Shown here: one piece after another, positions 1-7,719 of the stretch
How the letters are laid out: each line of letters opens with the position of its first letter
Position numbering within the stretch: position 1 is the stretch's first letter
Source of the DNA: Halalkalibacter akibai JCM 9157
GTDB taxonomy: Bacteria; Bacillota; Bacilli; Bacillales; Bacillaceae_D
NCBI RefSeq assembly: GCF_000513135.1
Contig: NZ_BAUV01000003.1
Span: forward strand, 124,001 to 188,000
Length of the DNA: 64,000 nt
Direction: 5' to 3'
Program-made: the position numbers and the translations under genes
The notes under the pieces: model-generated
Seen by the model: the letters and a program-made list of their open reading frames with translations, nothing else
Told to the model about the DNA's origin: nothing
Databases searched by the model: none

Positions 1-451
1 TTACTCCTAGTGCAAAGGGAGAAGTGATGGCATCAATACCTAACCATAACTCAAAAGGAAGAAGAGCTATGTCCCCAAGTATAAAAATAAACAGACTTAC
101 GGTTGAGACGATAAATGATTGGCGGAAGCTGACGTCATCTAGAAAGATAGAAAAACAAAAGCTGGCAAACAGTAAGTAAATGATCGGTGAGAAAAGAGCT
201 TCTAGTATACTGCCTATTCCAACAAGCAGTTTGATCAATTCAAGTTCACTAACAGAATAGAAAGTAAGTTGTTGTGAAAAAACGGCCGTATCAAGACCAT
301 GAAAAGACCTTATGATGGAAATGACCATCCCAATAGAAATAAGAATGGCAACATGTTTGATCGGAAAAGGGACTACCTCAGCTATATTAAGCTGGTAAAA
401 TTTTGTTTCAGGGTCTTTCAAGCTTCGTATTAATTCAAATTGATATTTCAT
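1..451 (-). CDS. Polytopic membrane protein, C-terminus cut by window edge
   Basis: An open frame on the minus strand starts at ATG 451, behind a GGGGGCTCACC ribosome-binding stretch, and runs off the window at position 1 without a stop. About 150 residues are visible. They begin MKYQFELIRSLKDP and contain at least three hydrophobic segments (roughly residues 32-48, 82-108 and 115-135) separated by short polar loops. The length and pattern remind me of Yip1-domain membrane proteins, but I see no decisive motif, so function is unassigned. It is transcribed away from the lipoprotein gene at 726; the 270 bp between them must carry both promoters and shows nothing else clear. Confidence 0.6.
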   Translation of the reverse strand, partial: MKYQFELIRSLKDPETKFYQLNIAEVVPFPIKHVAILISIGMVISIIRSFHGLDTAVFSQQLTFYSVSELELIKLLVGIGSILEALFSPIIYLLFASFCFSIFLDDVSFRQSFIVSTVSLFIFILGDIALLPFELWLGIDAITSPFALGV

Positions 452-725
452 TGGTGAGCCCCCAAGCGATAATGTAAACTCTATTCTCTTATTCTATCGA
501 AAAACATGGAATTTTGAAAGAATTTCCATATAAATCGAGAAATAAAAACAGGAATGAAATCCAACATTGTTGAAGTAAGTAGAACCGTGATGGCTTTTAA
601 GCAAGTTTCTATAAAAAACGAGCCAGAAATTATTTGCTCACTCGTTTGGTTAAAATAACAATGACTGATAGAATTGAAACCAGCTAACGGTTTTCACGTA
701 TATACTTTTGGGAGGTGTTAAAAAC

Positions 726-1199
726 ATGAAACCGAAAACGGATAAGTTACTGAAGGGATTACTAAGCTCAAGTGTGGCGTTGATGGGTCTAACTGCCTGC
801 TCACCTGCGATGCAGGAAGAGTTATTCCAGACACCGGCTGAACCGGATCCGACTGTTCAACCAGATCCGGATCTTCTACCATCACCTGAAGAAGCTGATT
901 GCGACACTTGGACGTGGGACGAGGAAGCAGAAGGCTATCAGTGTGTCGAACAAGGCAATCAAAATTACGGACATTATTATTATGGCGGAAGTTGGTTCCC
1001 GACGATCGCAGCCTTTATGGCAGGGCGTGCCATGGCTGGCGGTGGTGGTGGCACACGAACGAGGCAACCTGCGGTGACTCAACCAGGAAGAGACACAAAT
1101 GTTAATCAGCCGAATCCGAATCAACAACAACCTAGATCACCTAATCAAGCTGGTAATCCGCGCTCAGGTATGGGTGGTGGAGGAACTTTTGGTGGTTAA
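726..1199 (+). CDS. YgiB-like (DUF1190-type) lipoprotein
   Basis: A 157-residue secreted lipoprotein. The start at 726 is preceded by GGAGGTG with 8 bases of spacing, better than the in-frame upstream GTG-like codons. The signal peptide ends in the lipobox L-T-A-C with Cys25, so the mature protein should be lipid-anchored outside the membrane. An acidic, Pro-rich linker with a CDTW...YQC cysteine pair follows, then a hydrophobic GSWFP..AAFMAGRAMAGGGGG stretch and a Gly/Asn/Pro/Gln-rich tail ending GMGGGGTFGG. The GS-W-P...MAGR.MGGG pattern and tail resemble E. coli YgiB, whose gene sits directly before ygiC, a glutathionylspermidine-synthase-like ligase. The same order occurs here, with the stop overlapping the next start. 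Assignment to DUF1190 is from pattern resemblance, not from a search. Confidence 0.65.
   Translation: MKPKTDKLLKGLLSSSVALMGLTACSPAMQEELFQTPAEPDPTVQPDPDLLPSPEEADCDTWTWDEEAEGYQCVEQGNQNYGHYYYGGSWFPTIAAFMAGRAMAGGGGGTRTRQPAVTQPGRDTNVNQPNPNQQQPRSPNQAGNPRSGMGGGGTFGG
1179..1194 (+). promoter_or_regulatory. RBS and GTG start inside the lipoprotein gene
   Basis: GGAGG at 1179-1183 lies 8 bases before GTG 1192, inside the last codons of the lipoprotein gene whose TAA is at 1197-1199. This fixes the start of the first ATP-grasp gene and implies translational coupling. A start at 1099 would overlap the lipoprotein gene by 100 bases and has no ribosome binding site. Confidence 0.7.
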
Positions 1200-2430
1200 T
1201 CGCGATTTGTTTTACGCTACAATTCCTGATTTTTGGGATCGTTTATACGGAACGGAATATGCTCTTTATGATTGCATAACGATTGATCAACACACTGTTG
1301 AAGAAGTGAAGCAAGCAACGAACGTAGCCTACCATGTTTTTAATAAAATGAATGATTTACTCCGGGAAGCAGCAGATGAAACGTTGCTCGAACTTGGTTT
1401 TCCGTCTAAAGGCTTGCCGTTTTTACGAATGAATTCGATTCCTTATGAAACGGTGATCGGGCGCTTTGATTTTGTTCAAACAACAGATGGTCTGAAGCTA
1501 CTAGAGTTCAACTCAGACACCCCAACCTTCATACGTGAGTTGTTTGAAGTGAACGGTTTGCTCGCTAAACAATTTCAATTGGAGAACCCGAACTCAGACG
1601 AGGAACTAGTTTTAGGGAAAGCGATTCGTAATAGCGTGTTTCACTGTGCCAAGCGTATTGGAGTAAGTGGTCATCCGTATGTTGTCTTTACTGCGCATGA
1701 AGAGGATATTGAAGACCGGGAAACGATGAAGTATTTAATGAGAGCAGCCTCAATTAAAGGAGCTGCATTTGTCCCGCTCGAGCACATTCAAATCTTAGCA
1801 GGAGAAGGAGTTTACGACCCAGCTGGCAATAAAATTGATGTTCTCTATCGTCATACATATCCGCTAGAAGCCCTTTTAGAAGATGTTTCAAGTGATCAGT
1901 TTCCAATTGGAATCGAGTGTATGAATCTTGTATTAGCTGGAAAAGTCGGGATGTTAAACCCAACGTCAGCTTTTTTAATGCAAAGCAAAGCCGTCATGGC
2001 GGCAATCTGGGGGATGCATGAACATCACCATCCTTTATTTACAGAAGAGGAACATGCGTGGATCGAACAAATTTTTCTACCGACCTATTTAGACGAAGAG
2101 CCTTTTTCTTTAAGTGGTGATCAATATGTAAAAAAACCTGCCTTTGGCCGTGAGGGCGATACGGTTGAAGTCAGGAAAAACGGCGAGATTCTTTTTTCAC
2201 CGAAAGAAAACTCGTATCAGCAATATGTGCCGATTTATCAGAAGTACGTCGATTTGCCGGTTCAGACAATCCAAACAGAAAAAGGACCTGCAAAAGCTCA
2301 TCTTTTAATCGGAAGTTTTGTGATCAATGGCAAGGCAAGTGCATTTGGCTTCCGTGCTGGGGCTCAAATTACCGATAACCTATCTTATTTCCTACCTTGT
2401 GGAGTGAAAGGAGCAACGAAATGGATGTAA
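1192..2430 (+). CDS. Glutathionylspermidine synthase-like ATP-grasp ligase, copy 1 (YgiC/YjfC type)
   Basis: A 412-residue cytoplasmic protein of the GSP_synth family. These ATP-grasp enzymes form an amide bond between a carboxylate and an amine, as in glutathione-spermidine conjugation. The N-terminal half holds GRFDFVQTTDGLKLLEFN followed by SDTP, the conserved E-x-N-x-D-T-P segment of the pre-ATP-grasp region. The C-terminal half holds YVKKPAFGREGDTV, the nucleotide-binding Lys and glycine-rich turn, and ends with LLIGSFVINGKASAFGFR. It lacks the amidase half of the 619-residue E. coli Gss, so it should be ligase only. The true substrates are unknown. It is coupled to the lipoprotein upstream and overlaps the DUF350 gene by 10 bases, so the genes form one operon. 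A second copy follows at 2853. Confidence 0.85.
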   Translation: MVNRDLFYATIPDFWDRLYGTEYALYDCITIDQHTVEEVKQATNVAYHVFNKMNDLLREAADETLLELGFPSKGLPFLRMNSIPYETVIGRFDFVQTTDGLKLLEFNSDTPTFIRELFEVNGLLAKQFQLENPNSDEELVLGKAIRNSVFHCAKRIGVSGHPYVVFTAHEEDIEDRETMKYLMRAASIKGAAFVPLEHIQILAGEGVYDPAGNKIDVLYRHTYPLEALLEDVSSDQFPIGIECMNLVLAGKVGMLNPTSAFLMQSKAVMAAIWGMHEHHHPLFTEEEHAWIEQIFLPTYLDEEPFSLSGDQYVKKPAFGREGDTVEVRKNGEILFSPKENSYQQYVPIYQKYVDLPVQTIQTEKGPAKAHLLIGSFVINGKASAFGFRAGAQITDNLSYFLPCGVKGATKWM

Positions 2431-2837
2431 TGTATTATCTTCAAACGTTTGATCATTTTCTAATCTATCTAACGGTGTCTCTTTTGTTATTTGTGATTGG
2501 AACGTATATTTTCAAGTTACTGACTCCGTATTCGGAACGAGCTCAAATTAAAAATGGCAATACCGCTGTTGCGTTAAAATTATTAGGGAAAATGGCTGGT
2601 TTAGTCGTAGTTTTGCAATCTGCTGTTAGGCATTCTATCAATTTAGTCGACTTAATTGTTTGGGCGTTCATTGCGATTATCATTCAAATTGTTCTTCATT
2701 TAGTGATTGAATATGTCCTAACTCGCAACACGAGCTTAGCAAAAGAAGTAGAAGGTGGCAATGTTGCTGTCGGCTTATTTCTTGGTGGTGTGTCGGTGTT
2801 AGTCGGATTGATTGTTGCAGCGAACATAAGCTTCTAA
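2421..2837 (+). CDS. DUF350 (YjfL-type) integral membrane protein
   Basis: A 138-residue, four-helix membrane protein. It contains two copies of a DUF350 half: KNGNTAVALKLLGKMAGLV near residues 44-62 and GGNVAVGLFLGGVSVLVGL near 111-129, with a short polar linker at about 95-108. This internal duplication is typical of the family; E. coli YjfL lies in a cluster with the GSP-synthase-like YjfC. ATG 2421 has AAAGGAG 7 bases upstream and overlaps the previous gene. ATG 2430 (TAATG) is an alternative start. Its function is not established; being placed between two ligase genes suggests it works with their product at the membrane. Confidence 0.85.
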   Translation: MDVMYYLQTFDHFLIYLTVSLLLFVIGTYIFKLLTPYSERAQIKNGNTAVALKLLGKMAGLVVVLQSAVRHSINLVDLIVWAFIAIIIQIVLHLVIEYVLTRNTSLAKEVEGGNVAVGLFLGGVSVLVGLIVAANISF

Positions 2838-2852
2838 TAAGGGGGATGAATG

Positions 2853-4094
2853 ATGCTTCCGTATAAATCATTAACGGAACCTTTTGAGCCAGACGCCTAT
2901 TTAAAAAGGTGGGAACAGCTTGAGCGAAAGGTGGCAGCAAAAGGTTTTACATGGGCGACTCTCTATGAAAATTATGAGGATAATCAATATATGAGTGATT
3001 CCCTTTTAATGGTCCCATCCTCACTCGCACGCGAAGTCGAAAATGCTTCAAGAGCGGTTCATGATGTTTTTCAAAAAACATATGAGCAAATTTTAAAAGA
3101 TCGTTCCATTGTTCATAAAACCGGAATCTCCGTTTTCTTATGGGACCTCCTGTTAGAAGGCGGAAAAACGGCTTTTTCTTATTTTACAAGATATGATTTC
3201 ATTGCCTCAGCGAACGGTCTAAAGTTAATCGAAGGCAATACCGATACACCTGTTGGTTTAATAGAATCTGCGATTGCCCAGCCGCTGATTTGCGAAGAGC
3301 ATGGGAGCAAAAATCCAAGTGACCGAATGACAACTCATGTCAAGAATGCTTGGAATCAAATCATCAGAGACTACAATATCGGAAGCACCGATACTCTCTA
3401 TTTTACTTGTGCAGATTGGCATGAGGAGGACAAACAAACGGTTCAATTTTTAATGAACCTTTACCCTCAACGAGCTAAGTACATACCACTTGAGAAAATT
3501 GTTGTCGAAAAAGACGATGTTCGCACACCTGAAGGCGAGCGGATCGACTTTTTATATCGCTTGTACCCGCTTGAGTACTTCCTAGCTGAAGAAGGGCCAA
3601 CTGGCGAAAAAATTGGCGAACAACTCGTCGTTCACATCATGAACAAAAAAATTAAAGTGATTAACCCACCATCTGCTTTGCTGATGCAGTCCAAAGCGAT
3701 CCTTGCGTTGATTACGGAAAAAAAGACAGAATGGTTCACGCGCCAAGAACAAGCTGCAATAGAGAAATACTTTTTACCAACCTATGATACGGCCCATTCC
3801 TTGCAGTCGTATGTGAAAAAGCCCGTGCTTGGCCGTGAAGGTGGAGGCATACAAATTGTCGCAAACGGACAAGTGTTGGACGAAGACCGCGACTATTATC
3901 AAGATCAACCTGTTGTGTTCCAGCAATATTTCCCTATGCCAGATCAAACAATTGATACGTGGGACGGACCGTATACAGGAAAGCTTTTAATTGGTTCTCA
4001 TGTCATTAACGGTGAGCCAAGCGGCTTGTTTTTTCGAGTCGGCGAACGAATTACCGGCAATTTGTCGATGTTTGTGGCTTATACGACGGGATGA
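2853..4094 (+). CDS. Glutathionylspermidine synthase-like ATP-grasp ligase, copy 2
   Basis: A 413-residue paralogue of the protein at 1192. It keeps TRYDFIASANGLKLIEGNTD (with TP following), the acidic/Asn segment of the N-terminal domain, and SYVKKPVLGREGGGIQIV, the ATP-binding strand and loop, and ends LLIGSHVINGEPSGLFFRVG. Two adjacent ATG codons exist; 2853 has the better distance (7 bases) from GGGGG at 2841-2845. It starts 15 bases after the DUF350 gene and is the last gene of the run before the repeat array at 4137. Two diverged ligases in one operon could act in sequence, form a heteromer, or use different amines; the sequence does not say which. Confidence 0.85.
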   Translation: MLPYKSLTEPFEPDAYLKRWEQLERKVAAKGFTWATLYENYEDNQYMSDSLLMVPSSLAREVENASRAVHDVFQKTYEQILKDRSIVHKTGISVFLWDLLLEGGKTAFSYFTRYDFIASANGLKLIEGNTDTPVGLIESAIAQPLICEEHGSKNPSDRMTTHVKNAWNQIIRDYNIGSTDTLYFTCADWHEEDKQTVQFLMNLYPQRAKYIPLEKIVVEKDDVRTPEGERIDFLYRLYPLEYFLAEEGPTGEKIGEQLVVHIMNKKIKVINPPSALLMQSKAILALITEKKTEWFTRQEQAAIEKYFLPTYDTAHSLQSYVKKPVLGREGGGIQIVANGQVLDEDRDYYQDQPVVFQQYFPMPDQTIDTWDGPYTGKLLIGSHVINGEPSGLFFRVGERITGNLSMFVAYTTG

Positions 4095-4136
4095 GATGGG
4101 AGAGGCGACAGTCGGGGCCTAAATAGGATATCGCTA

Positions 4137-4291
4137 ATTATTAGCGAAAACGCGATTTTATTAGTGATCTTCTCTATTTTAATAGCGAATTTTCCTTTTT
4201 AATTGCAATTTTATTTTTTAATAGCAAATTTAAAATGGTTAAAAGCAAACAAAGCAATTTAATCGCGAATTCTTACGTTTAATAGCAATAC
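4137..4291. repeat. 20-bp-phased array of a TTTAATAGCRAATT word
   Basis: Eight degenerate copies of a 13-14 base word start at about 4137, 4157, 4178, 4198, 4217, 4238, 4258 and 4278, so each begins 19-21 bases after the last. The best copies are TTTAATAGCGAATT (4178), TTTAATAGCAAATT (4217) and TTTAATCGCGAATT (4258). The 6-7 bases between them are not conserved. The first copy lies in a 15-base palindrome, CGCTAATTATTAGCG. The array fills the gap between the second ligase gene and the channel gene. The period of about two helical turns would put all copies on one face of the DNA. Confidence 0.75.
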
Positions 4292-4347
4292 AAAACAGAG
4301 GCGGGGAACACCCCCTCCTCCCACGTTAGAAAGGAGGTAACTCACCT

Positions 4348-5367
4348 ATGCATTTTTTTCTGAGAATTAGTCTCGGGTTGATCAAAATGAAAAATCTTAC
4401 CTTGATCGTGACAACGGCCTTATTTATTTTTATGAGCACAGCCATTATGTATGGCTTGGAGCCTGAGACGTTTGAGAGTTTTGCTAATACGTTTTATTTT
4501 GTTATGACTACTTTTACGACAGTGGGATACGGCGATTATTCACCTGTTACCATCCCTGGCAAAATGTTTGCTGTTTTTATGTTTTTATTTGGAATTGGTT
4601 TACTTGGGGTTGTGATTGGCAAGATTGTGGACTCATTTACGATATTTAGAAAGATGAGAGAGGAAGGGAGGTTAAGTTACATGAAAGAAAAACATATCAT
4701 CGTAATCGGATGGGGGAAAAAATCGGAGTCTGCCGTCAAAGAAATTCTGGATTCTGATCCTCACATCGAAGTTGTCATTATTGACACTCTGCCTAAGGCA
4801 CCGATTGATGTTAGCGATAATCGTGTACACTACGTCCAAGGTGATCCAACAAATGAAGAGCCTTATCAAAAAGCAAATATTACATCAGCGAGCGCGGTTA
4901 TTATTTTTGCTGATGATACGATTCAAGACCCGGCCTTAAAAGATGCCAAAACATTGCTTGTCTCGATTACGATTGAACGCCTTGCTCCTGACGTACATAC
5001 AACAGTTGAAGTGATGACAGAAAAACAAATCGCAAACTTTGCTCACAGTAAAGTCGATGAGTTTATTTTGTCTCAAGAAACAATCTCGCGTCTTGCTGTT
5101 CGCTCAGCCCTATACAAAGGCGTCTCGCAGGTGTACTCACAATTAATTAGCCGTCAACATGGCGAAGATTTATATAAAATTGCGAAACATCCTAGTTGGA
5201 ACACCTACAATGATGCGTTCCAAAGCTTGTTGAAACAGGGAGCTACATTAATTGCTGACCGAAATTTGCTAGATATTAACCGTCGGTTGGACGAAACAAT
5301 TCCAGCAGAAGCTGAGTTGTACATTATTTGTAATAGAGAGACGTTTGATCAAATTAAAAGCAATTAA
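4348..5367 (+). CDS. 2TM-RCK potassium channel (YugO/MthK-like)
   Basis: A 339-residue K+ channel subunit. The first membrane helix is at about 17-36, the pore helix and selectivity filter TTVGYGD at residues 57-63, and the second helix at about 72-95. A TrkA-N/RCK domain begins near 113 (HIIVIGWGKKSE, a Rossmann glycine-rich loop) and a smaller C-terminal domain follows. RCK domains open such channels in response to ligands such as Ca2+ or nucleotides. AAGGAGGT ends 9 bases before ATG 4348. It follows the ligase operon after the phased array. Known bacterial clusters often join YjfC-type ligases, DUF350 proteins and ion channels, so a shared role is plausible, but co-transcription is not shown. 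Confidence 0.9.
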   Translation: MHFFLRISLGLIKMKNLTLIVTTALFIFMSTAIMYGLEPETFESFANTFYFVMTTFTTVGYGDYSPVTIPGKMFAVFMFLFGIGLLGVVIGKIVDSFTIFRKMREEGRLSYMKEKHIIVIGWGKKSESAVKEILDSDPHIEVVIIDTLPKAPIDVSDNRVHYVQGDPTNEEPYQKANITSASAVIIFADDTIQDPALKDAKTLLVSITIERLAPDVHTTVEVMTEKQIANFAHSKVDEFILSQETISRLAVRSALYKGVSQVYSQLISRQHGEDLYKIAKHPSWNTYNDAFQSLLKQGATLIADRNLLDINRRLDETIPAEAELYIICNRETFDQIKSN

Positions 5368-5368
5368 G

Positions 5369-5396
5369 GAGAAAAGGATATCTATAGCCTTTTCTC
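5369..5396 (+). terminator. Hairpin after the channel gene
   Basis: GAGAAAAGG and CCTTTTCTC form a perfect 9-bp stem with a 10-base loop directly after the channel stop codon. There is no T-tract, so it may be a weak terminator or mRNA-stabilising hairpin. Confidence 0.45.
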
Positions 5397-5404
5397 GAAT
5401 CTGT

Positions 5405-5423
5405 CTCATAAGCCATTTATGAG
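5405..5423 (+). promoter_or_regulatory. Hairpin touching the ribosome binding site of the dehydrogenase gene
   Basis: CTCATAA and TTATGAG form a 7-bp stem with a 5-base loop. The 3' arm overlaps the first bases of the GAGGAGGAG ribosome binding site at 5421-5429, so the hairpin could modulate translation from TTG 5435. Confidence 0.35.
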
Positions 5424-5434
5424 GAGGAGTCAAC

Positions 5435-6568
5435 TTGAACACTTTTGCTTTTCATCTCCCAACTAAAATCCACGCTGGAAACGGTAGTTTTATGAAAACG
5501 GGAGAATACATACAAGATATTGTTAAAGGAAAACGTCTTTTTATTGTGACCGATCCTGGAATTGTTGATTTAGGACTCGTCACTCAGTTGGAAGACATGT
5601 TAGCTAACCAAAGCTTTGAAACTCATGTTTTTACTGAAGTGAAACCGAATCCGCGGGACTACGACTGCATTATGGGAGACGAACTTGCTCGCGAGTTTCA
5701 AGCTGACTGCATCATCGCGCTTGGTGGTGGATCTGTCATTGATGCTGCGAAGGCGATTGCTATTTTGCAAGTGTTAGGAGGGAGACCGCAAGACTATGCT
5801 GGACGCGATCAAGTTCCTGCACCCGTCACGCCTATTGTAGCAATTCCAACGACAGCCGGTACGGGAGCTGAAGTCACGCGCTCCTCTGTTATCACGGATA
5901 CAGAAAAAAAGATTAAGTTAACGATTAAGGACGTGAAGATTGCTCCTGCAGTAGCAATCGTGGATCCAGAGCTTACGTATCAGCTCCCTGCACATTTGAC
6001 TGCATCAACAGGAATGGATGCACTCGTCCATGCAGTCGAAGCTTTTACATGTAAACGTAGCAACCCGGTTGCAGATGGACTCGCAATTGAGGCAATGAAA
6101 CGAATTTACCCAGCACTCCGGCCAGCAGTGACAGAAGGTGGTTCTAATCAAGAAGCACGGTATGAGTTAATGATAGGAGCAACGATTGCCGGAATGGCTT
6201 TTTCCCATGCAGATGTTGCATCCGTGCACTGTATGGCTGAAGCAATCGGTGGTTTGTATGACACGCCTCACGGGGTAGCGAACTCGATGTTTTTACCATA
6301 CATCATTGAATTTAATGCGGAAGCCGACATTAAAAAACATGCGACCATTGCTAGAACGTTAGGGTTGGTAGGCGAAGACGCATCAGAAACGGATGCAACA
6401 GCCGCACTCGTAGCGGAGATGAAACATCTAGCATTCGACCTCGCGATTCCAACTTTCTCCTCTCTTCCACAAGTGAAAGAAGAGGACTTCGAGTATTTAG
6501 CTGAATCTGCCTTTCAAAATGGATCAACACCGAGCAACGCGAGGAGATCCAGAAGCAGGACTATTTGA
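5435..6568 (+). CDS. Iron-containing (group III) alcohol dehydrogenase, C-terminus frameshifted
   Basis: NAD(P)-dependent alcohol dehydrogenase of the metal-dependent family, cytoplasmic, substrate unknown. It has the nucleotide loop IIALGGGSVIDAAKA near residue 93, PTTAGTGAEVT near 138, and the metal ligands in STGMDALVHAVEAF, ADVASVHCMAEAI and DTPHGVANS. The start is TTG 5435 behind GAGGAGGAG. The frame ends at 6568 with an odd SNARRSRSRTI tail. Adding one base near 6541-6546 restores a family-like end, SNAREIQKQDYLMLFEKAF..., with a stop at 6607-6609. This is a one-base deletion in the read or in the genome. Confidence 0.85.
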   Translation: MNTFAFHLPTKIHAGNGSFMKTGEYIQDIVKGKRLFIVTDPGIVDLGLVTQLEDMLANQSFETHVFTEVKPNPRDYDCIMGDELAREFQADCIIALGGGSVIDAAKAIAILQVLGGRPQDYAGRDQVPAPVTPIVAIPTTAGTGAEVTRSSVITDTEKKIKLTIKDVKIAPAVAIVDPELTYQLPAHLTASTGMDALVHAVEAFTCKRSNPVADGLAIEAMKRIYPALRPAVTEGGSNQEARYELMIGATIAGMAFSHADVASVHCMAEAIGGLYDTPHGVANSMFLPYIIEFNAEADIKKHATIARTLGLVGEDASETDATAALVAEMKHLAFDLAIPTFSSLPQVKEEDFEYLAESAFQNGSTPSNARRSRSRTI

Positions 6569-6649
6569 TGTTGTTTGAAAAGGCATTTAGGGCTAAAAAT
6601 GAGAGATAGAGCGTAGGATTAGTGGGGTGAGCGAGTAGGCGGAGTGTTT

Positions 6650-6762
6650 TATCAACTAATCGGGGTTACTTATCTACTATTTTTTGCGTATATCTACTAA
6701 ATTTTGATTTTATCTACTAATTGAGGGTGTATATCGACTACTTTACGAATATATCTACTAAT
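6650..6762. repeat. 20-bp-phased array of a TATCTACTAAT word
   Basis: Six copies of TATCTACTAAT or near variants start at 6650, 6671, 6691, 6711, 6732 and 6752, steps of 21, 20, 20, 21 and 20 bases. Copies at 6691 and 6711 are identical over TATCTACTAA; those at 6650 and 6732 differ by one or two bases. The spacers are not conserved. It lies in the gene-free stretch 6610-6928, before the terminator at 6809. The phasing equals that of the 4137 array, but the word is different. Confidence 0.75.
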
Positions 6763-6808
6763 CTAAGGAAAACGTAACGAAACACCTACACTGTCATTGC
6801 CAATATCA

Positions 6809-6844
6809 AAAGCACTGGAGCAAGCAAAACTCCAGTGCTTTTTC
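6809..6844 (+). terminator. Rho-independent terminator
   Basis: AAGCACTGGAG and CTCCAGTGCTT pair around a 9-base loop (CAAGCAAAA) and run into TTTTT. It ends the dehydrogenase transcript. Confidence 0.85.
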
Positions 6845-6928
6845 GCATTTAACTAAAAAATGAATGAATTCCTATAATTTGTAAACGATAAACGAGAGCA
6901 TAGTCGAACAATAAACGAGGGAATGCAT

Positions 6929-7714
6929 GTGAACAACTTCAAGCCATCAAATAACGAAAGACGCTTTAAAGCACATGTTAGTACGTTAGGAACAACACAA
7001 TTACATTTGCGCAATCCGTATATTATTGCTTGGTGGTCAGCGGCCTTTCCTGGTTTTGGCCATTTACTCTTATCGAAATATTTAAGAGGCTATACCTTGT
7101 TTCTTTGGGAAATCCTTATAAACGTTATGTCGAAACTTAATCTTGCAATGGTTTATTCTTTTACGGGTAACACGGAGATGGCAAAAGAAATTCTAGAGCC
7201 TAGATGGTTTCTTTTGTATATTCCTGTTTATTTGTTTTCCATTTGGGATAGTTACCGGACGGCTGTTGATATGAATAGATTGTGTTTATTAGCAGAAAGA
7301 GAAAATGCGGATTTTAATACATTTGCGATCGGATCTTTTGAAATCAATTACCTTGATAAGCGGAGCCCTCTAATGGCTGTTGTTTGGTCGCTTTTTATGC
7401 CAGGAATGGGCCAACTGTATATACATAGAATTGTTACGGGAACGTTTAATTTAATTTGGATTATTATTTTTGTCTACTATTCCAATTTATTATTAGCTGT
7501 ACATTCTCTCTTTTTAGGGAATATAGCTCAAGCAACAGAAGTCGTAAATCCACAATGGTTGCTGTTTATTCCGTCTCTTTATGGGTTTTCTGTTTATGAT
7601 GCTTATGTGAATACGGTGGAAAATAATAAATTATACGAAAATGAGCAAAGGAAGTTTCTTCAGAAACATTATCAACAATACCGAGTGAAAATTCCGAGTC
7701 AAATCGTGAGGTGA
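6929..7714 (+). CDS. Multi-pass membrane protein with two TM2-like halves
   Basis: A 261-residue membrane protein of unknown role. Two related halves each begin with a charged turn and a Pro-Gly motif: AAFPGFGHLLLSKYLRG near residue 38 and LFMPGMGQLYIHRIVTG near 154. Each is followed by helices and an EPRWFLLYIPVY or NPQWLLFIPSLYG segment. The PGxGQxY pattern is like that of TM2/DUF5683 membrane proteins. The start is taken as GTG 6929, 7 bases after GAGGG; ATG 6923 lies only one base after it. It is translationally coupled to the next gene. Confidence 0.7.
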   Translation: MNNFKPSNNERRFKAHVSTLGTTQLHLRNPYIIAWWSAAFPGFGHLLLSKYLRGYTLFLWEILINVMSKLNLAMVYSFTGNTEMAKEILEPRWFLLYIPVYLFSIWDSYRTAVDMNRLCLLAERENADFNTFAIGSFEINYLDKRSPLMAVVWSLFMPGMGQLYIHRIVTGTFNLIWIIIFVYYSNLLLAVHSLFLGNIAQATEVVNPQWLLFIPSLYGFSVYDAYVNTVENNKLYENEQRKFLQKHYQQYRVKIPSQIVR

Positions 7715-7719
7715 GCAAG

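Noticed and set aside
600-650. AACGAG/CTCGTT inverted repeat as a terminator or operator
   Set aside because: Only six paired bases with a long, unstructured middle.
1099-1191. Longer start for the first ATP-grasp ligase
   Set aside because: It would overlap the lipoprotein gene by 100 bases without a ribosome site; GTG 1192 has GGAGG at 8 bases.
4137-4291. CRISPR array
   Set aside because: Repeats of 13-14 bases with 6-7 base spacers are far too short and too degenerate, and there are no cas genes.
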